Below the pieces are notes generated by a model. That model saw only the letters and a list, made by a program, of their open reading frames with translations, did no database searches and was not told the origin of the DNA. The translations under genes were made by a program, and so were the position numbers. From DASUPK01 sp963736305 (lineage in GTDB: Bacteria > Actinomycetota > Thermoleophilia > Solirubrobacterales > 70-9): a stretch of DNA of 64,000 nucleotides. The stretch covers positions 1,116,001 through 1,180,000 of the forward strand of contig CAVTOD010000005.1 in NCBI GenBank assembly GCA_963736305.1. The letters run 5' to 3'. Position 1 is the stretch's first letter; each line of letters starts with the position of its first letter. Positions 7,838-16,644 of this stretch are shown in pieces.

Positions 7838-10207
7838 ATGGCGCTCTCCAACGTCTCCGGCTTCCCCCGCATCGGCCGCAACCGCGAGCTCAAGTTCGCG
7901 ACCGAGGGCTACTGGCGCGGGCAGACCTCGGCCGATGACCTTGCCTCCACCGCACGCCAAATCAGGTTGGAGAACTGGAAGCTGATGCAGGACGCGGGGA
8001 TCGACCTGATCCCCTCCAACGACTTCTCCTACTACGACCAGGTGCTCGACACGATCGCCCTCGTCGGCGCCGTCCCCGAGCGCTACGGCTGGGGCGGCGG
8101 GCAGGTCGACTTTGACACCTACTTCGCGATGGCCCGAGGCTGCCAGACCGATGACGTCGACGTCACCGCGATGGAGATGACGAAGTGGTTCGACACGAAC
8201 TACCACTACCTCGTCCCGGAGCTCGGCCCGGACACGAAGTTCTCGCTGTCGAGCTCCAAGCCCTTCGACGAGCACGCCGAGGCGATGGAGGAGCTCGGGA
8301 TCGACACGGTCCCCGTGCTGATCGGCCCTGTCAGCTTCCTGCTGCTCTCGAAGCCCGCGGACGGGGTTTCCGAGAGCTTCGATCCGCTCGACCTGCTCGA
8401 GCCGCTGGTCGAGGTCTACGGCGAGGTGATCGAGAAGCTCGCCGAACAAGGGGCGACCTGGGTGCAGCTCGATGAGCCCTGCTTCGTGGAGGACCGCTCC
8501 GAGAAGGAGCTTGATGCCCTCCGCCTCGCCTACGAGGAGATCTGCAAGGTCCACGAGCGCCCGCGGATCGTGGTGAAGACCTACTTCGACCACGTCGGCG
8601 ATGCCTACGGAGTCCTGCGCGACCTCCCGATCGAGGGTGTCGGGCTCGACTTCACGGGTGTCGTCCACGGTGACGAGCTCGATCCAGCGGCCCACGAGCA
8701 CGGTGGACGGCATAACGCCCAGTTCGTCGCCGACCAGGGGGGGCTCGACGACCAGTGGCTCTTCGCCGGAATCGTCGACGGCCGCAACGTCTGGATCAAT
8801 CACCTCGAGCATTCCCTCGACGCGCTCGAGGGCCTCCGCGACCGCACCGCCCAGCTCGTGGTCTCGACCAGCTGCTCGCTGCTCCACACCCCGATCGACC
8901 TCGAGGCGGAGCCCGCCGATGGAGACGCCGACCTCGACGAGGAGACGCGCTCCTGGATGGCCTTCGCCGTGCAGAAGGTGGATGAGGTGGCGACCCTTGC
9001 CAAGGGCCTCGCCGACGGCCGCGGCGCGATCGCCGACGAGCTCGACGCCAACGACCGCGCGCACGACTCCCGCCGCGAATCGCACCGCACCCGCACGCCG
9101 GAGGTGCGCTCCCGCGTCGAGGCCCTGACCGAGGCGGACGCCCGCCGCGACACGCCGTTCGCCGAGCGCAAGCAGCTCCAACGGCAGAAGCTGGGCCTGC
9201 CCACCTTCCCCGCGACCACGATCGGCTCGTTCCCGCAGACCGACGAGATCCGCACGGCACGGCGCCAGCTCCGCGCGGGAGAGATCCAGCTGGCGGAGTA
9301 CGAGAATCGGATGCGCGCCGAGATCGACCGGGTCGTCGGCTTCCAGGAGGAGATCGGTCTCGACGTCCTGGTTCACGGCGAGCCGGAGCGCAACGACATG
9401 GTCCAGTACTTCGGCGAGCAGATGCTCGGTTTCATCTTCACCGAGAACGCCTGGGTGCAGTCATATGGCTCGCGCTACGTCCGCCCGCCGATCATCTTCG
9501 GCGACGTCAGCCGCCCGGTCCCGATGACGGTCGAGTGGATCACCTACGCCCAGTCGAAGACCGAGAAGGCGCTGAAGGGCATGCTGACCGGGCCGGTCAC
9601 GATGCTCGAGTGGTCCTTCGTCCGCGACGACCAGCCGCGATCGGAGACGTGTGAGCAGCTGGCGCTGGCGATTCGTGACGAGGTCGCCGACCTGGAGGAG
9701 GCGGGCATCCCGATCATCCACGTCGACGAGCCGGCGATCCGCGAGGGCCTGCCGCTCCGCCGCGATCGCTGGGACGAGTACCTGCGCTGGGCGATCCACT
9801 CCTTCCGCGTGGCGACCTCAGGCGTCGCCGACGAGACCCAGGTCCACACCCACATGTGTTACTCGGACTTCGGCGACATCCTGGGGCACATCCAGGAGAT
9901 GGATGCCGACGTCACCCTGATCGAGGCGGCCCGCTCCCGCATGGAGCTGCTGCACCACTGGGATCGCTCTGGCTTCACCCATGACATCGGTCCCGGCGTC
10001 TACGACATCCACTCTCCCCGCGTGCCGACGGTGGAGGAGATGGCCGAGCTGCTCCACGAGGCCGCCCGGGTCCTGAGGCCGGAGCAGCTCTGGGTCACCC
10101 CCGACTGCGGCCTGAAGACCCGCGGCTGGCCGGAGACCGAGGAGAGCCTCCGCAACATGGTCCAGGCGGCGAAGCAGCTGCGCGAAGAGCTCGTCCCCGC
10201 CTCCTAG
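7838..10207 (+). CDS. metE: Cobalamin-independent methionine synthase
   Basis: A 789-residue protein, the usual MetE length. It transfers methyl from 5-methyltetrahydropteroyl-polyglutamate to homocysteine using zinc. It has the duplicated barrel of the family: an N-terminal barrel beginning SGFPRIGRNRELK and a C-terminal barrel beginning LPTFPATTIGSFPQT (about residue 445). Zinc ligands are visible as His672 and Cys674 in HTHMCYSDF and Cys757 in TPDCGLKTR. The ATG at 7838 has TAGGGT 7 nt upstream and no ribosome site. Having MetE next to MetH gives the cell a B12-independent bypass. I see no cobalamin riboswitch, and the 33-bp gap cannot hold one. Confidence 0.97.
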   Translation: MALSNVSGFPRIGRNRELKFATEGYWRGQTSADDLASTARQIRLENWKLMQDAGIDLIPSNDFSYYDQVLDTIALVGAVPERYGWGGGQVDFDTYFAMARGCQTDDVDVTAMEMTKWFDTNYHYLVPELGPDTKFSLSSSKPFDEHAEAMEELGIDTVPVLIGPVSFLLLSKPADGVSESFDPLDLLEPLVEVYGEVIEKLAEQGATWVQLDEPCFVEDRSEKELDALRLAYEEICKVHERPRIVVKTYFDHVGDAYGVLRDLPIEGVGLDFTGVVHGDELDPAAHEHGGRHNAQFVADQGGLDDQWLFAGIVDGRNVWINHLEHSLDALEGLRDRTAQLVVSTSCSLLHTPIDLEAEPADGDADLDEETRSWMAFAVQKVDEVATLAKGLADGRGAIADELDANDRAHDSRRESHRTRTPEVRSRVEALTEADARRDTPFAERKQLQRQKLGLPTFPATTIGSFPQTDEIRTARRQLRAGEIQLAEYENRMRAEIDRVVGFQEEIGLDVLVHGEPERNDMVQYFGEQMLGFIFTENAWVQSYGSRYVRPPIIFGDVSRPVPMTVEWITYAQSKTEKALKGMLTGPVTMLEWSFVRDDQPRSETCEQLALAIRDEVADLEEAGIPIIHVDEPAIREGLPLRRDRWDEYLRWAIHSFRVATSGVADETQVHTHMCYSDFGDILGHIQEMDADVTLIEAARSRMELLHHWDRSGFTHDIGPGVYDIHSPRVPTVEEMAELLHEAARVLRPEQLWVTPDCGLKTRGWPETEESLRNMVQAAKQLREELVPAS

Positions 10208-10318
10208 CGGGCCTCCCCAAGCACGGCGGGGTATCGGAATCTGTTAACGACTCTTTAGCGCGGTGTTAGTGGACGCTCGCATACTTGTTCCTCGAGCAAC
10301 CGACGAAAAGGGGAACAC

Positions 10319-10630
10319 ATGGAAGCCAATGGAGCACAGGGAATGCAGGTAGGGGGCCGCGAGCCCAAGGCGCTGCTGATGAGCGATGGGACCAGACTTG
10401 CCCTCGAGGACGAGGGTCCCGGCGGCCGAGCCGACTGGATGCTGCTCGGCGACGACGGGGCGAGCGATCGCGAGCTCAGCGTCGCCGACGCCATCCGGGT
10501 TGCCGGCGATCGCCACGCCGACTACGTCCGGATCAGGACCAGGTCGGAGGTCGCCTGGCTGCGCCTGGTCTCGGAGTGGTTCGAGCAGGAGGCGCGGCGC
10601 CTCGACGGCGAGCTGGCCGCGGCGAACTAG
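10319..10630 (+). CDS. Hypothetical protein, 103 residues
   Basis: A soluble acidic protein with no family I recognise. The start at 10319 follows a purine-rich AAAAGGGGAA ribosome site. The upstream 110 bp holds a plausible -10 (CATACT near 10280). The C-terminal half (VADAIRVAGDRHADYVRIRT, then WLRLVSEWFEQEA) looks like an alpha/beta segment ending in an amphipathic helix. Its stop overlaps the convergent aldehyde dehydrogenase stop within the sequence CTAG. Confidence 0.75.
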   Translation: MEANGAQGMQVGGREPKALLMSDGTRLALEDEGPGGRADWMLLGDDGASDRELSVADAIRVAGDRHADYVRIRTRSEVAWLRLVSEWFEQEARRLDGELAAAN

Positions 10631-12177
10631 CCGCGGCGGCGACCAAGGCGGCGGCGCCAGTCGCGGGCTGCGAAGAAGTCGCTGACCTTGCGCAGCTGGT
10701 CGCGGCGCTTGGCCGTGTACGGGAAGTAGAGGGGCTCGCGCGTCTGGCCGAAGCGGCTGATTACGAGCGACTCGGGGCGCACGAACTTCTTGATCCCGTA
10801 CTCGCCATGCCGGAAGCCGATGCCGGAGTCCTTCCAGCCTCCCATCGGCACGTCGGAGGCCAGGAAGCCCACGAGCACGTCGTTGACGTTCGCGGTGCCG
10901 ACCTCGAGCCGGCGCGCGACGGCCTCTGCCTCCCGCTTTCTGCCGAAGACTGATGCGGCAAGGCCGTAGCGGGTGTCGTTGGCGAGGCGCACCGCCTCGT
11001 CCGCATCGCTGACCTTCATGATCCCCACGACCGGCCCGAAGGTCTCGTCGCGCATCACCTTCATGGAGTGGTCGACGTCGGTGAGCACGGTGGGCGGATA
11101 CCAGTCGCCCGGGCCCTCGCCTCGCCGGCCGCCGGTGACGACGTTGGCGCCCGCGGCGCGCGCGTCCTCGACGTGGTCCTCGACGATCTTGGTCTGCGGC
11201 GCGAAGGTCATCGCGCCGATGTCCTTGCCGTGCTCGCGACCGTCCATGCCCTGGTTGAGGTTCTTGACCTCCTGGGTGAAGCGCTGGACGAACTCGTCGT
11301 AGACCGGCTCCTCGACATAGAGGCGCTCAACCGAGATGCAGACCTGGCCGGCGTTGGCGAAGGCGCCCCAGGTGGCCGCGTTGGCGGCCCTCTCGACGTT
11401 GGCGCTCGCAAGAACGATCATCGGATCCTTGCCGCCGAGCTCGGCGCTCACCGGAGTGAGCGTCTCCGCCGCCCGGGCGAGGACCTTCTTCGCGGTCCGG
11501 TCGGAGCCGGTGAACTGGACGTAGTCCACCTCGTCGACCAAGGCCGAGCCGGTCTCGCCCATGCCGTTGACGACGTCGAAGACATCCGGGCCGCCGACCT
11601 CGCTCTTCCAGGCCTCGACGATCTCGGTGATGCCGAGCGGCGTGATCTCTGACGGCTTGACGATGACCGCGCAGCCGGCGATCAACGCCGGGATCGCATC
11701 GCCGAGCGAGAGGATCAGCGGGAAGTTCCAGGGGCTGATCACGCCGACGACGGGAAACGGCCGGTACTGCACCTTCAGCTTCTTGATCTTCATCAGTGGC
11801 GAGTGGGCCGGGACCTTCTCGTCCCCGATGAACCTGTGGCCCTTCTTGCCGTAGAAGTTGATGAGGTCCGCCAGGTAGACGGACTCGCCGGCGGCTTCCC
11901 CGCGGACCTTGCCGGTCTCGCGCTGCATGGTGTCGGCGATCTCGTCCTGGTGGTCGAGGATCCAGTCCCGCAGCTTGTACATCCACTGCGCCCTGCCCTT
12001 GATCCCGAGCGCCTCCCAGGCGGGCTGGTTGGCGCGGACCCGCGCGACGGTCTCCGCGACATCGGCCGCCCGGTCGAGCGGGACGCCGGCGATCACCGAG
12101 CCGTCGGCGGGGTCGGTGACCTCAAAGCTCTCCCGCGAGCTCTGCGCGGCATTCTCGCTGGCGGTATCGATGGCCAT
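10627..12177 (-). CDS. NAD(P)-dependent aldehyde dehydrogenase (succinate-semialdehyde dehydrogenase-like)
   Basis: A complete 516-residue aldehyde dehydrogenase. It has the oxyanion/cofactor region SPWNFPLILS with the key Asn, the catalytic base in ELGGKDP, and the nucleophile in NAGQVCISVERL. The C-terminus is about 30 residues longer than usual and ends in a basic Arg-rich tail (RRRLGRRRG). Oxidation of an aliphatic or semialdehyde substrate is likely, but the substrate cannot be read from sequence. The ATG at 12177 is chosen because GGGGAG lies 7 nt upstream. An in-frame extension further upstream lacks a ribosome site. TAGAGT at about 12212 may be its -10. This gene is intact, unlike the one at 2677. 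Confidence 0.9.
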   Translation of the reverse strand: MAIDTASENAAQSSRESFEVTDPADGSVIAGVPLDRAADVAETVARVRANQPAWEALGIKGRAQWMYKLRDWILDHQDEIADTMQRETGKVRGEAAGESVYLADLINFYGKKGHRFIGDEKVPAHSPLMKIKKLKVQYRPFPVVGVISPWNFPLILSLGDAIPALIAGCAVIVKPSEITPLGITEIVEAWKSEVGGPDVFDVVNGMGETGSALVDEVDYVQFTGSDRTAKKVLARAAETLTPVSAELGGKDPMIVLASANVERAANAATWGAFANAGQVCISVERLYVEEPVYDEFVQRFTQEVKNLNQGMDGREHGKDIGAMTFAPQTKIVEDHVEDARAAGANVVTGGRRGEGPGDWYPPTVLTDVDHSMKVMRDETFGPVVGIMKVSDADEAVRLANDTRYGLAASVFGRKREAEAVARRLEVGTANVNDVLVGFLASDVPMGGWKDSGIGFRHGEYGIKKFVRPESLVISRFGQTREPLYFPYTAKRRDQLRKVSDFFAARDWRRRLGRRRG

Positions 12178-12292
12178 GCTCGCTCCCCTCGTAGACCGGC
12201 GGTTGGCGGACTCTAGCGCGGGACTGGCCAGCCAGCCAGGAGCATCCTGCACTCTCGACCGCTTGGAGCAACGCTCGAGTGCGATTTTCGAC

Positions 12293-12323
12293 AGGCGGCC
12301 AAAGACCGCCTGCCTGGGCAGGC
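12293..12323. promoter_or_regulatory. Nested inverted repeats upstream of the P-II gene
   Basis: AGGCGG (12293-12298) pairs with CCGCCT (12306-12311), and GCCTGCC (12308-12314) pairs with GGCAGGC (12317-12323). The second repeat directly abuts a TACCGT -10 candidate (12325-12330). The arms overlap, so the two hairpins exclude each other. Position suggests an operator; the regulator is unknown. Confidence 0.4.
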
Positions 12324-12371
12324 CTACCGTGCCTCATGACAGCTGTCGCCGTCTCCCGGGGGGAGTGATTC

Positions 12372-12758
12372 GTGAAGAAGATCGAAGCGTTCATCCGCCA
12401 TGAGGCGTTCGAGCCGATTCGTTCCGAACTGCTCGACAAGGGCTTCCCGTCGCTCTCCATCTCGGAGGTGAAGGGATCGGGTCGCCAGAACGGGCTGGTC
12501 GAGGCCTACCGGGGCTCGTCCCTGACCGTCTCGGTCCGCCCGAAGCTGAAGCTCGAGGTCGTCGTCGACGACGATGACACCGGGTCCGTCGTCGAGACCA
12601 TCATCAGGCACGCCCGCTCGGGGGAGATCGGGGACGGCAAGATCTTCGTCCTGCCGGTGGAGGAGGCGATCCGCATCCGCACCGGCGAGGAGGGAGAGGT
12701 CGTTCTTCAGGCCCATTCCGAGGAGGAGATCGCCGCGGGCGCGGCCCAGGACGAATGA
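12372..12758 (+). CDS. P-II family nitrogen regulatory protein
   Basis: A 128-residue P-II signalling protein (GlnB/GlnK fold). Such trimers bind ATP/ADP and 2-oxoglutarate and control nitrogen enzymes, transporters or regulators. The signatures EVKGSGRQ, IGDGKIFVLPVEEAIRIRTGE and a T-loop are present. The residue at position 51, normally the uridylylated or adenylylated Tyr, is Leu here (RGSSLTV), so that modification cannot occur. Ser49, the site phosphorylated in cyanobacterial P-II, is present. A C-terminal acidic tail of about 15 residues is extra. The start is GTG with GGGGGAG upstream. It overlaps the next gene by 4 bp (ATGA), so the two are translationally coupled. No amtB or glnA is in the window. 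Confidence 0.9.
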   Translation: MKKIEAFIRHEAFEPIRSELLDKGFPSLSISEVKGSGRQNGLVEAYRGSSLTVSVRPKLKLEVVVDDDDTGSVVETIIRHARSGEIGDGKIFVLPVEEAIRIRTGEEGEVVLQAHSEEEIAAGAAQDE

Positions 12759-13924
12759 CGATGCGCGAGCTCAGCACCCGCATGATCGAGGCCGTCCTCG
12801 ACGGCGAGGGGCTGCAGGGCGTGGCCGAGCTCGCGGCTGCCGAAGCCGGCGGCCCGGTCGCGATCGTCCTGCCGCCGCGTGGCCTCGCGGCGAGGGCGCC
12901 CGGAGGTGGCGAGCTCAATGGCCTCGCCGAGTACGCGAGGGCCCGCGTCGCCGAGACCGCGGCGCCGACACCCGATCCGATCGCGCTGGAGCGCTCCATC
13001 GAGGCCGGCGGCCGGATGGTTGGGGTGGTTTTGCTGCTCGAGCCGGAGTCCGGCGACGGCAGGGCGCCGGTGCTGGTCGATCGCGACGAGGTGCTGAGGG
13101 CGGCCGCGCTGGCGGCCCTTGCCGAGGTCGCTGTGGCCGATGCCCGCGAGGAGGCCGAGCGGAAGATGCGCGGCGGGCTGATCGAGGAGCTTCGCTCCCG
13201 GGAGATCGAGACGGCCGAGACCACCAGCAAGGCGGCTCGGCTCGGCTGCGACCTGGCGCGCGGAGCGATCGCGCTGGTTGCCGAGATCGAGTCCGCGAGC
13301 CCGAGCCACGCGACGGCCCTCGTCGAGGCCGAGTACGAGGGATCGCTCGCCAAGCTGGCGGACGGGCGCCTCTACGCGATCCTTCCGGCCCGCGGCGGCG
13401 ACGACGCGCCCGAGAAGACCCTCCAGGGCGCGGGCCGGATCGCCAACCGTCTCCGCAAGCACGGTAGGGCCGCCGTCTCCTCCTTCTATCCGGACCCGGG
13501 AGAGCTCCACCGCGCGATCAAGGAAGCGGAGCTGGTCCTCGACGTGGTCACGCGCGAGCCCGAGATCGCGGAGGCGCTCGACGAGGGAATCGCGGCGAGC
13601 GGTGTCTACCGGCTGCTCTTCAGGGCCCTGATCTCGGATCCCGACGAGGTTCGGAGCTTCTACCGCGACACGGTCGAGCCACTGGTCCGCTACGACGACC
13701 AGTACCGCTCGGATCTCCTCGGCACGCTCGAGGAGTACCTGGCGAGCGACTGCAACATGAACGCGACTGCGCGGGCGATCTTCGCCCACCGCCACACGGT
13801 CGCCTACAGGCTCGAGCGGGTGAAGGAGCTCACCGGGCTCGATCCGCAGATCTCCGAGGACCGCGAGCGGCTCGGTCTCGGGATCAAGGCGTATCGCATC
13901 CTCGCGCCGGCGCTGCCGCGATAG
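12755..13924 (+). CDS. PucR/CdaR-type transcriptional regulator
   Basis: A 389-residue protein whose last 60 residues carry the PucR C-terminal helix-turn-helix (ASDCNMNATARAIFAHRHTV to YRLERVKELTG). The middle (about 170-300) resembles the GGDEF-like domain common in this family. The N-terminal 150 residues are a GAF-like or unknown sensor. These proteins usually regulate purine, sugar-acid or amino-acid pathways. The ATG overlaps the P-II stop, which suggests that P-II is its partner or that both answer nitrogen status; that is inference. Confidence 0.85.
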   Translation: MTMRELSTRMIEAVLDGEGLQGVAELAAAEAGGPVAIVLPPRGLAARAPGGGELNGLAEYARARVAETAAPTPDPIALERSIEAGGRMVGVVLLLEPESGDGRAPVLVDRDEVLRAAALAALAEVAVADAREEAERKMRGGLIEELRSREIETAETTSKAARLGCDLARGAIALVAEIESASPSHATALVEAEYEGSLAKLADGRLYAILPARGGDDAPEKTLQGAGRIANRLRKHGRAAVSSFYPDPGELHRAIKEAELVLDVVTREPEIAEALDEGIAASGVYRLLFRALISDPDEVRSFYRDTVEPLVRYDDQYRSDLLGTLEEYLASDCNMNATARAIFAHRHTVAYRLERVKELTGLDPQISEDRERLGLGIKAYRILAPALPR

Positions 13925-13925
13925 G

Positions 13926-13945
13926 CAATCCCGTTGGCGGGATTG
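13926..13945 (+). terminator. Hairpin after the PucR-type gene
   Basis: CAATCCCG (13926-13933), loop TTGG, CGGGATTG (13938-13945): a perfect 8-bp stem 2 bp after the stop. No T-run follows, so it may act only as a weak or protein-assisted terminator. Confidence 0.45.
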
Positions 13946-13954
13946 GCCCGTATC

Positions 13955-13960
13955 TAGACT
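13955..13960 (+). promoter_or_regulatory. -10 element of the beta-propeller lipoprotein gene
   Basis: TAGACT ends 8 nt before the ATG at 13969; leaderless arrangement. Confidence 0.5.
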
Positions 13961-13968
13961 GAATTCGG

Positions 13969-15354
13969 ATGATGCGGACGCGGGCGGTGGCGGGTGTGGT
14001 GACGACGGCGGCGCTGATCGCGGCGATCGGCTGCGGCTCCGGCGCCAAGCCGGCATCGTCCAGCGCGACCGTAACGCCCAAGATGCCGCCTCAGGCCAGC
14101 GTAGCCAAGAAGCGCGGACTGGCGGCCAACTGGCCCACCTACCACGCCAACCTGGCCCGGACCGGAGTCGATGCGACGTCTCCCGGGGTCTCGGGCTTTC
14201 ACCGCACCTGGACGCACCAGTTCGACGGTCAGGTGTATGCCGAGCCGCTCGCGCTCGGCAGCCGCGTCTACGTCGCGACCGAGAACAACACCGTCTACGC
14301 GCTCAACGCGGGCAACGGGCACGTTGCCTGGAAGCGGCACCTCGGCACGCCGGTCCAGGGATCGACACTTCCCTGCGGCAACATCGAGCCGATCACGGGG
14401 ATCACGGGGACGCCGGCGATCTCCGGCGACACGCTCTACGTGACGGCGTTCCTGAGCGGCTACCGCCACGTCCTCTTCGGCCTCCGGCTGCGCGGCGGCA
14501 AGGTCAGGCTGAAGCGGAACATCGATGCGCCGGGCTCCGACCCACGCGTCCACCAGCAGCGCTCTGCCCTGTCGGTGGCGAACGGGCGCGTGTACGTCCC
14601 GTTCGGAGGACTGGCAGGAGATTGCGGGGACTACCACGGCCGGGTCGTCTCGGTGAAGGCGCATGGCAAGGCGAAGAAGCGGACCTTCACCGTGGGCGTC
14701 CATCGCGAGGGCGCAATCTGGGCTCCCTCCGGAGCGGCGATTGACGACTCCGGAAGCCTGTTCGTAGCGACGGGCAACGGCGACGCCACCTCGGGATTCG
14801 ATTACGGCAACAGCGTGATCCGGCTCTCCCCGAAGCTCAAGCAGACCGACTTCTACCGGGCCTCCAACTCCGCGGAGCTCAACCAGGGCGACACTGACCT
14901 CGGCTCCGTCGGGCCGACCCTTCTGGGAGGGAACCGGATGTTCGTCATCGGCAAGGAGGGGCTCGGGCTGATCATCTCCACGAGCCACCTCGGCGGGACG
15001 GGAGGCCAGCTCTTCAGCCAGGACGTCTGCGGCGGGGCCTTCGGAGGGCTGGCCTACCAGGCGCCCCTGGTCTACGTCCCCTGCACCGGCGGCCTCTACG
15101 CGCTCCGTGTGAACGGCAATTCGTTCAGCACCGCCTGGCACGCGGGGGCGTCCGCCGGTCCGCCGATCGTCGCCGGTGGCGTGGTCTGGACGATCGACGA
15201 CGGCGCAGCCCTTCACGGCTACGCCGCCGACACCGGGAGCCCGGTGGCGAGCGTCGACCTCGGCTCGGTCACCCACTTCCCGACCCCTGCCGCCGGCGGC
15301 GGGCGGCTGTTCGCCCCGGCGGACAACCAGGTCGTCGCCTTCGCCGGCGTCTAG
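13969..15354 (+). CDS. PQQ-binding-like beta-propeller lipoprotein
   Basis: A 461-residue exported protein. An N-terminal signal with a plausible lipobox (AAIGC, Cys at about residue 22) is followed by a low-complexity linker and a quinoprotein-type propeller. Blades show repeats such as VYVATENNTVYALNAGNGHVAW (about 95-117), DTLYVTAFLSG and LFVATGNGD. The fold resembles BamB and PQQ-dependent alcohol dehydrogenases, but catalytic residues of the latter are not evident, so a binding or scaffold role outside the membrane is more likely. Next to it, convergent with a 2-bp gap, are three sugar dehydrogenase genes, which suggests envelope-located sugar metabolism. Confidence 0.75.
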   Translation: MMRTRAVAGVVTTAALIAAIGCGSGAKPASSSATVTPKMPPQASVAKKRGLAANWPTYHANLARTGVDATSPGVSGFHRTWTHQFDGQVYAEPLALGSRVYVATENNTVYALNAGNGHVAWKRHLGTPVQGSTLPCGNIEPITGITGTPAISGDTLYVTAFLSGYRHVLFGLRLRGGKVRLKRNIDAPGSDPRVHQQRSALSVANGRVYVPFGGLAGDCGDYHGRVVSVKAHGKAKKRTFTVGVHREGAIWAPSGAAIDDSGSLFVATGNGDATSGFDYGNSVIRLSPKLKQTDFYRASNSAELNQGDTDLGSVGPTLLGGNRMFVIGKEGLGLIISTSHLGGTGGQLFSQDVCGGAFGGLAYQAPLVYVPCTGGLYALRVNGNSFSTAWHAGASAGPPIVAGGVVWTIDDGAALHGYAADTGSPVASVDLGSVTHFPTPAAGGGRLFAPADNQVVAFAGV

Positions 15355-15356
15355 CT

Positions 15357-16586
15357 CTAGCCCGGAACCTCCTTGCGATGGGGGACGAGCCGGTAGACGG
15401 ACCCCAGGCTCGGCTTCCCCTTGTGAGTCGACCCACGTTCGGTGATCAGGTAGATGCGCCTGGCGTTGTCCTCGCCGATGGAGGTCAGGTAGCGCGCGTC
15501 GAAGCGGAAGCTCCTCTGCTTGCCCGCGCGGCGCCCCGCCCGCGGCCGGAAGCCGTAGACCCGGCCCGTGCAGTAGTCGCCGAAGACGTAGTCGCCGAAG
15601 ATCTCCCGTCCGCGGATGCGGGCGAGGCGCGAGTCGCGAACGATGTAGCCGCCCGCGACCGCGCATCCCGGCCCGTGGCGATAGGCGATCGCCGGTAGGA
15701 CGGTGTCGCGCCTGGGGAGGCCTCCTCTGAACGGTGCGAACGCCTCGTAGGCAGACCAGCCGAAGTTCGCCCCACGCGACTTCGAGATCGGCACCAGGTC
15801 GATCTCCTCGTAGCGCTCGTTGCCGACGTCGCCGATCGCGATCGTCCCAAGCGTCCGGTCGAAGGAGATCGCCCTGGGATTTCGCAGCCCGTAGGCCCAG
15901 ATCTCATCGCGGCCGGGCCGGCCGACGAACGGGTTGTCCGCCGGGATCGTGTACCCCGACGAGGCTGGGTCGATCCGGAGGATCTTGCCGAAGAGCGAAT
16001 TGCGATCCTGCGCCGCCGTGTGGGGATCCCCTGCCGGGCCGCCATCCCCGGTTCCGACGAAGAGGTGCCCGTTCGGCCCGAACACGAGCGTCCCGCCGTG
16101 GTGGGCGGCTGTCGGTTCGCGAACCCGCAGGATCGTCACCCCGGAGGCGGGGTCCGAGACCAGCGGATCAGAGGCGCTCCGCCGGTATCGGGCTACGACC
16201 AGCTCATCCCTGTGGTCGGTGTATGAGACGTAGAAATCCCCCGTGCGGGCGTAGTCGGGCGGAAACGCGATGGAGGCCATTCCCGGCTCGCTCCGTATCC
16301 CGCGCGCCTTGACGAGCGGGCGAATGTCGAGGAAGGGCCGGCGCAGCAGGTGGTCGTTGGCGATCACCCTGACGGCGCCGCCCTTTTGGACGACGTAGAG
16401 CTGGGAATCGGTGGCCGGGGGCTGCGTCAGGTAGACGGGGTTCTTGAGCCGGGCGATTCGCTCGAGCGCGACGAACTTGGCGCCCACCGTGGTCTGCTCG
16501 CGGTTGGTCAGCCCGACGATCGCCGCCGCGATCGCGACAAGCGCAGCGATGACTGTTTCGATCCGGCGGCGGTTGACTGACGGCAT
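15357..16586 (-). CDS. PQQ-dependent sugar dehydrogenase-like protein, membrane anchored
   Basis: A 409-residue member of the glucose/sorbosone dehydrogenase family (soluble GDH/YliI type). Family motifs: HHGGTLVFGPNGHLFVGTGDGG region (about 170-190, His likely the catalytic base), AYGLRNPRAISFD, GDVGNERYEEIDL and GANFGW. Such enzymes oxidise aldoses with PQQ outside the cytoplasm. The N-terminus has one hydrophobic helix (about 10-28) with no cleavage site or lipobox, so it is probably an anchor. ATG 16586 has GAGGAG about 8 nt upstream, and TAACCT further up could be its -10. Last of three tandem paralogues. No pqq synthesis genes are in the window, so PQQ use is inferred. Confidence 0.85.
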   Translation of the reverse strand: MPSVNRRRIETVIAALVAIAAAIVGLTNREQTTVGAKFVALERIARLKNPVYLTQPPATDSQLYVVQKGGAVRVIANDHLLRRPFLDIRPLVKARGIRSEPGMASIAFPPDYARTGDFYVSYTDHRDELVVARYRRSASDPLVSDPASGVTILRVREPTAAHHGGTLVFGPNGHLFVGTGDGGPAGDPHTAAQDRNSLFGKILRIDPASSGYTIPADNPFVGRPGRDEIWAYGLRNPRAISFDRTLGTIAIGDVGNERYEEIDLVPISKSRGANFGWSAYEAFAPFRGGLPRRDTVLPAIAYRHGPGCAVAGGYIVRDSRLARIRGREIFGDYVFGDYCTGRVYGFRPRAGRRAGKQRSFRFDARYLTSIGEDNARRIYLITERGSTHKGKPSLGSVYRLVPHRKEVPG

Positions 16587-16644
16587 GCGCGCTCCTCAGC
16601 GGGCGAGCGCAGGTTATTAGGGCCCCTCGCCAGGGCCGGCTCAG

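Noticed and set aside
7825..7840. GGTTCGATCC, similar to a tRNA T-loop
   Set aside because: It covers the metE -10 and start codon; no acceptor, D or anticodon stem can be built around it.
7801..7840. Cobalamin or SAM riboswitch upstream of metE
   Set aside because: Only 33 bp separate the two genes and the -10 hexamers fill them; no room for an aptamer.
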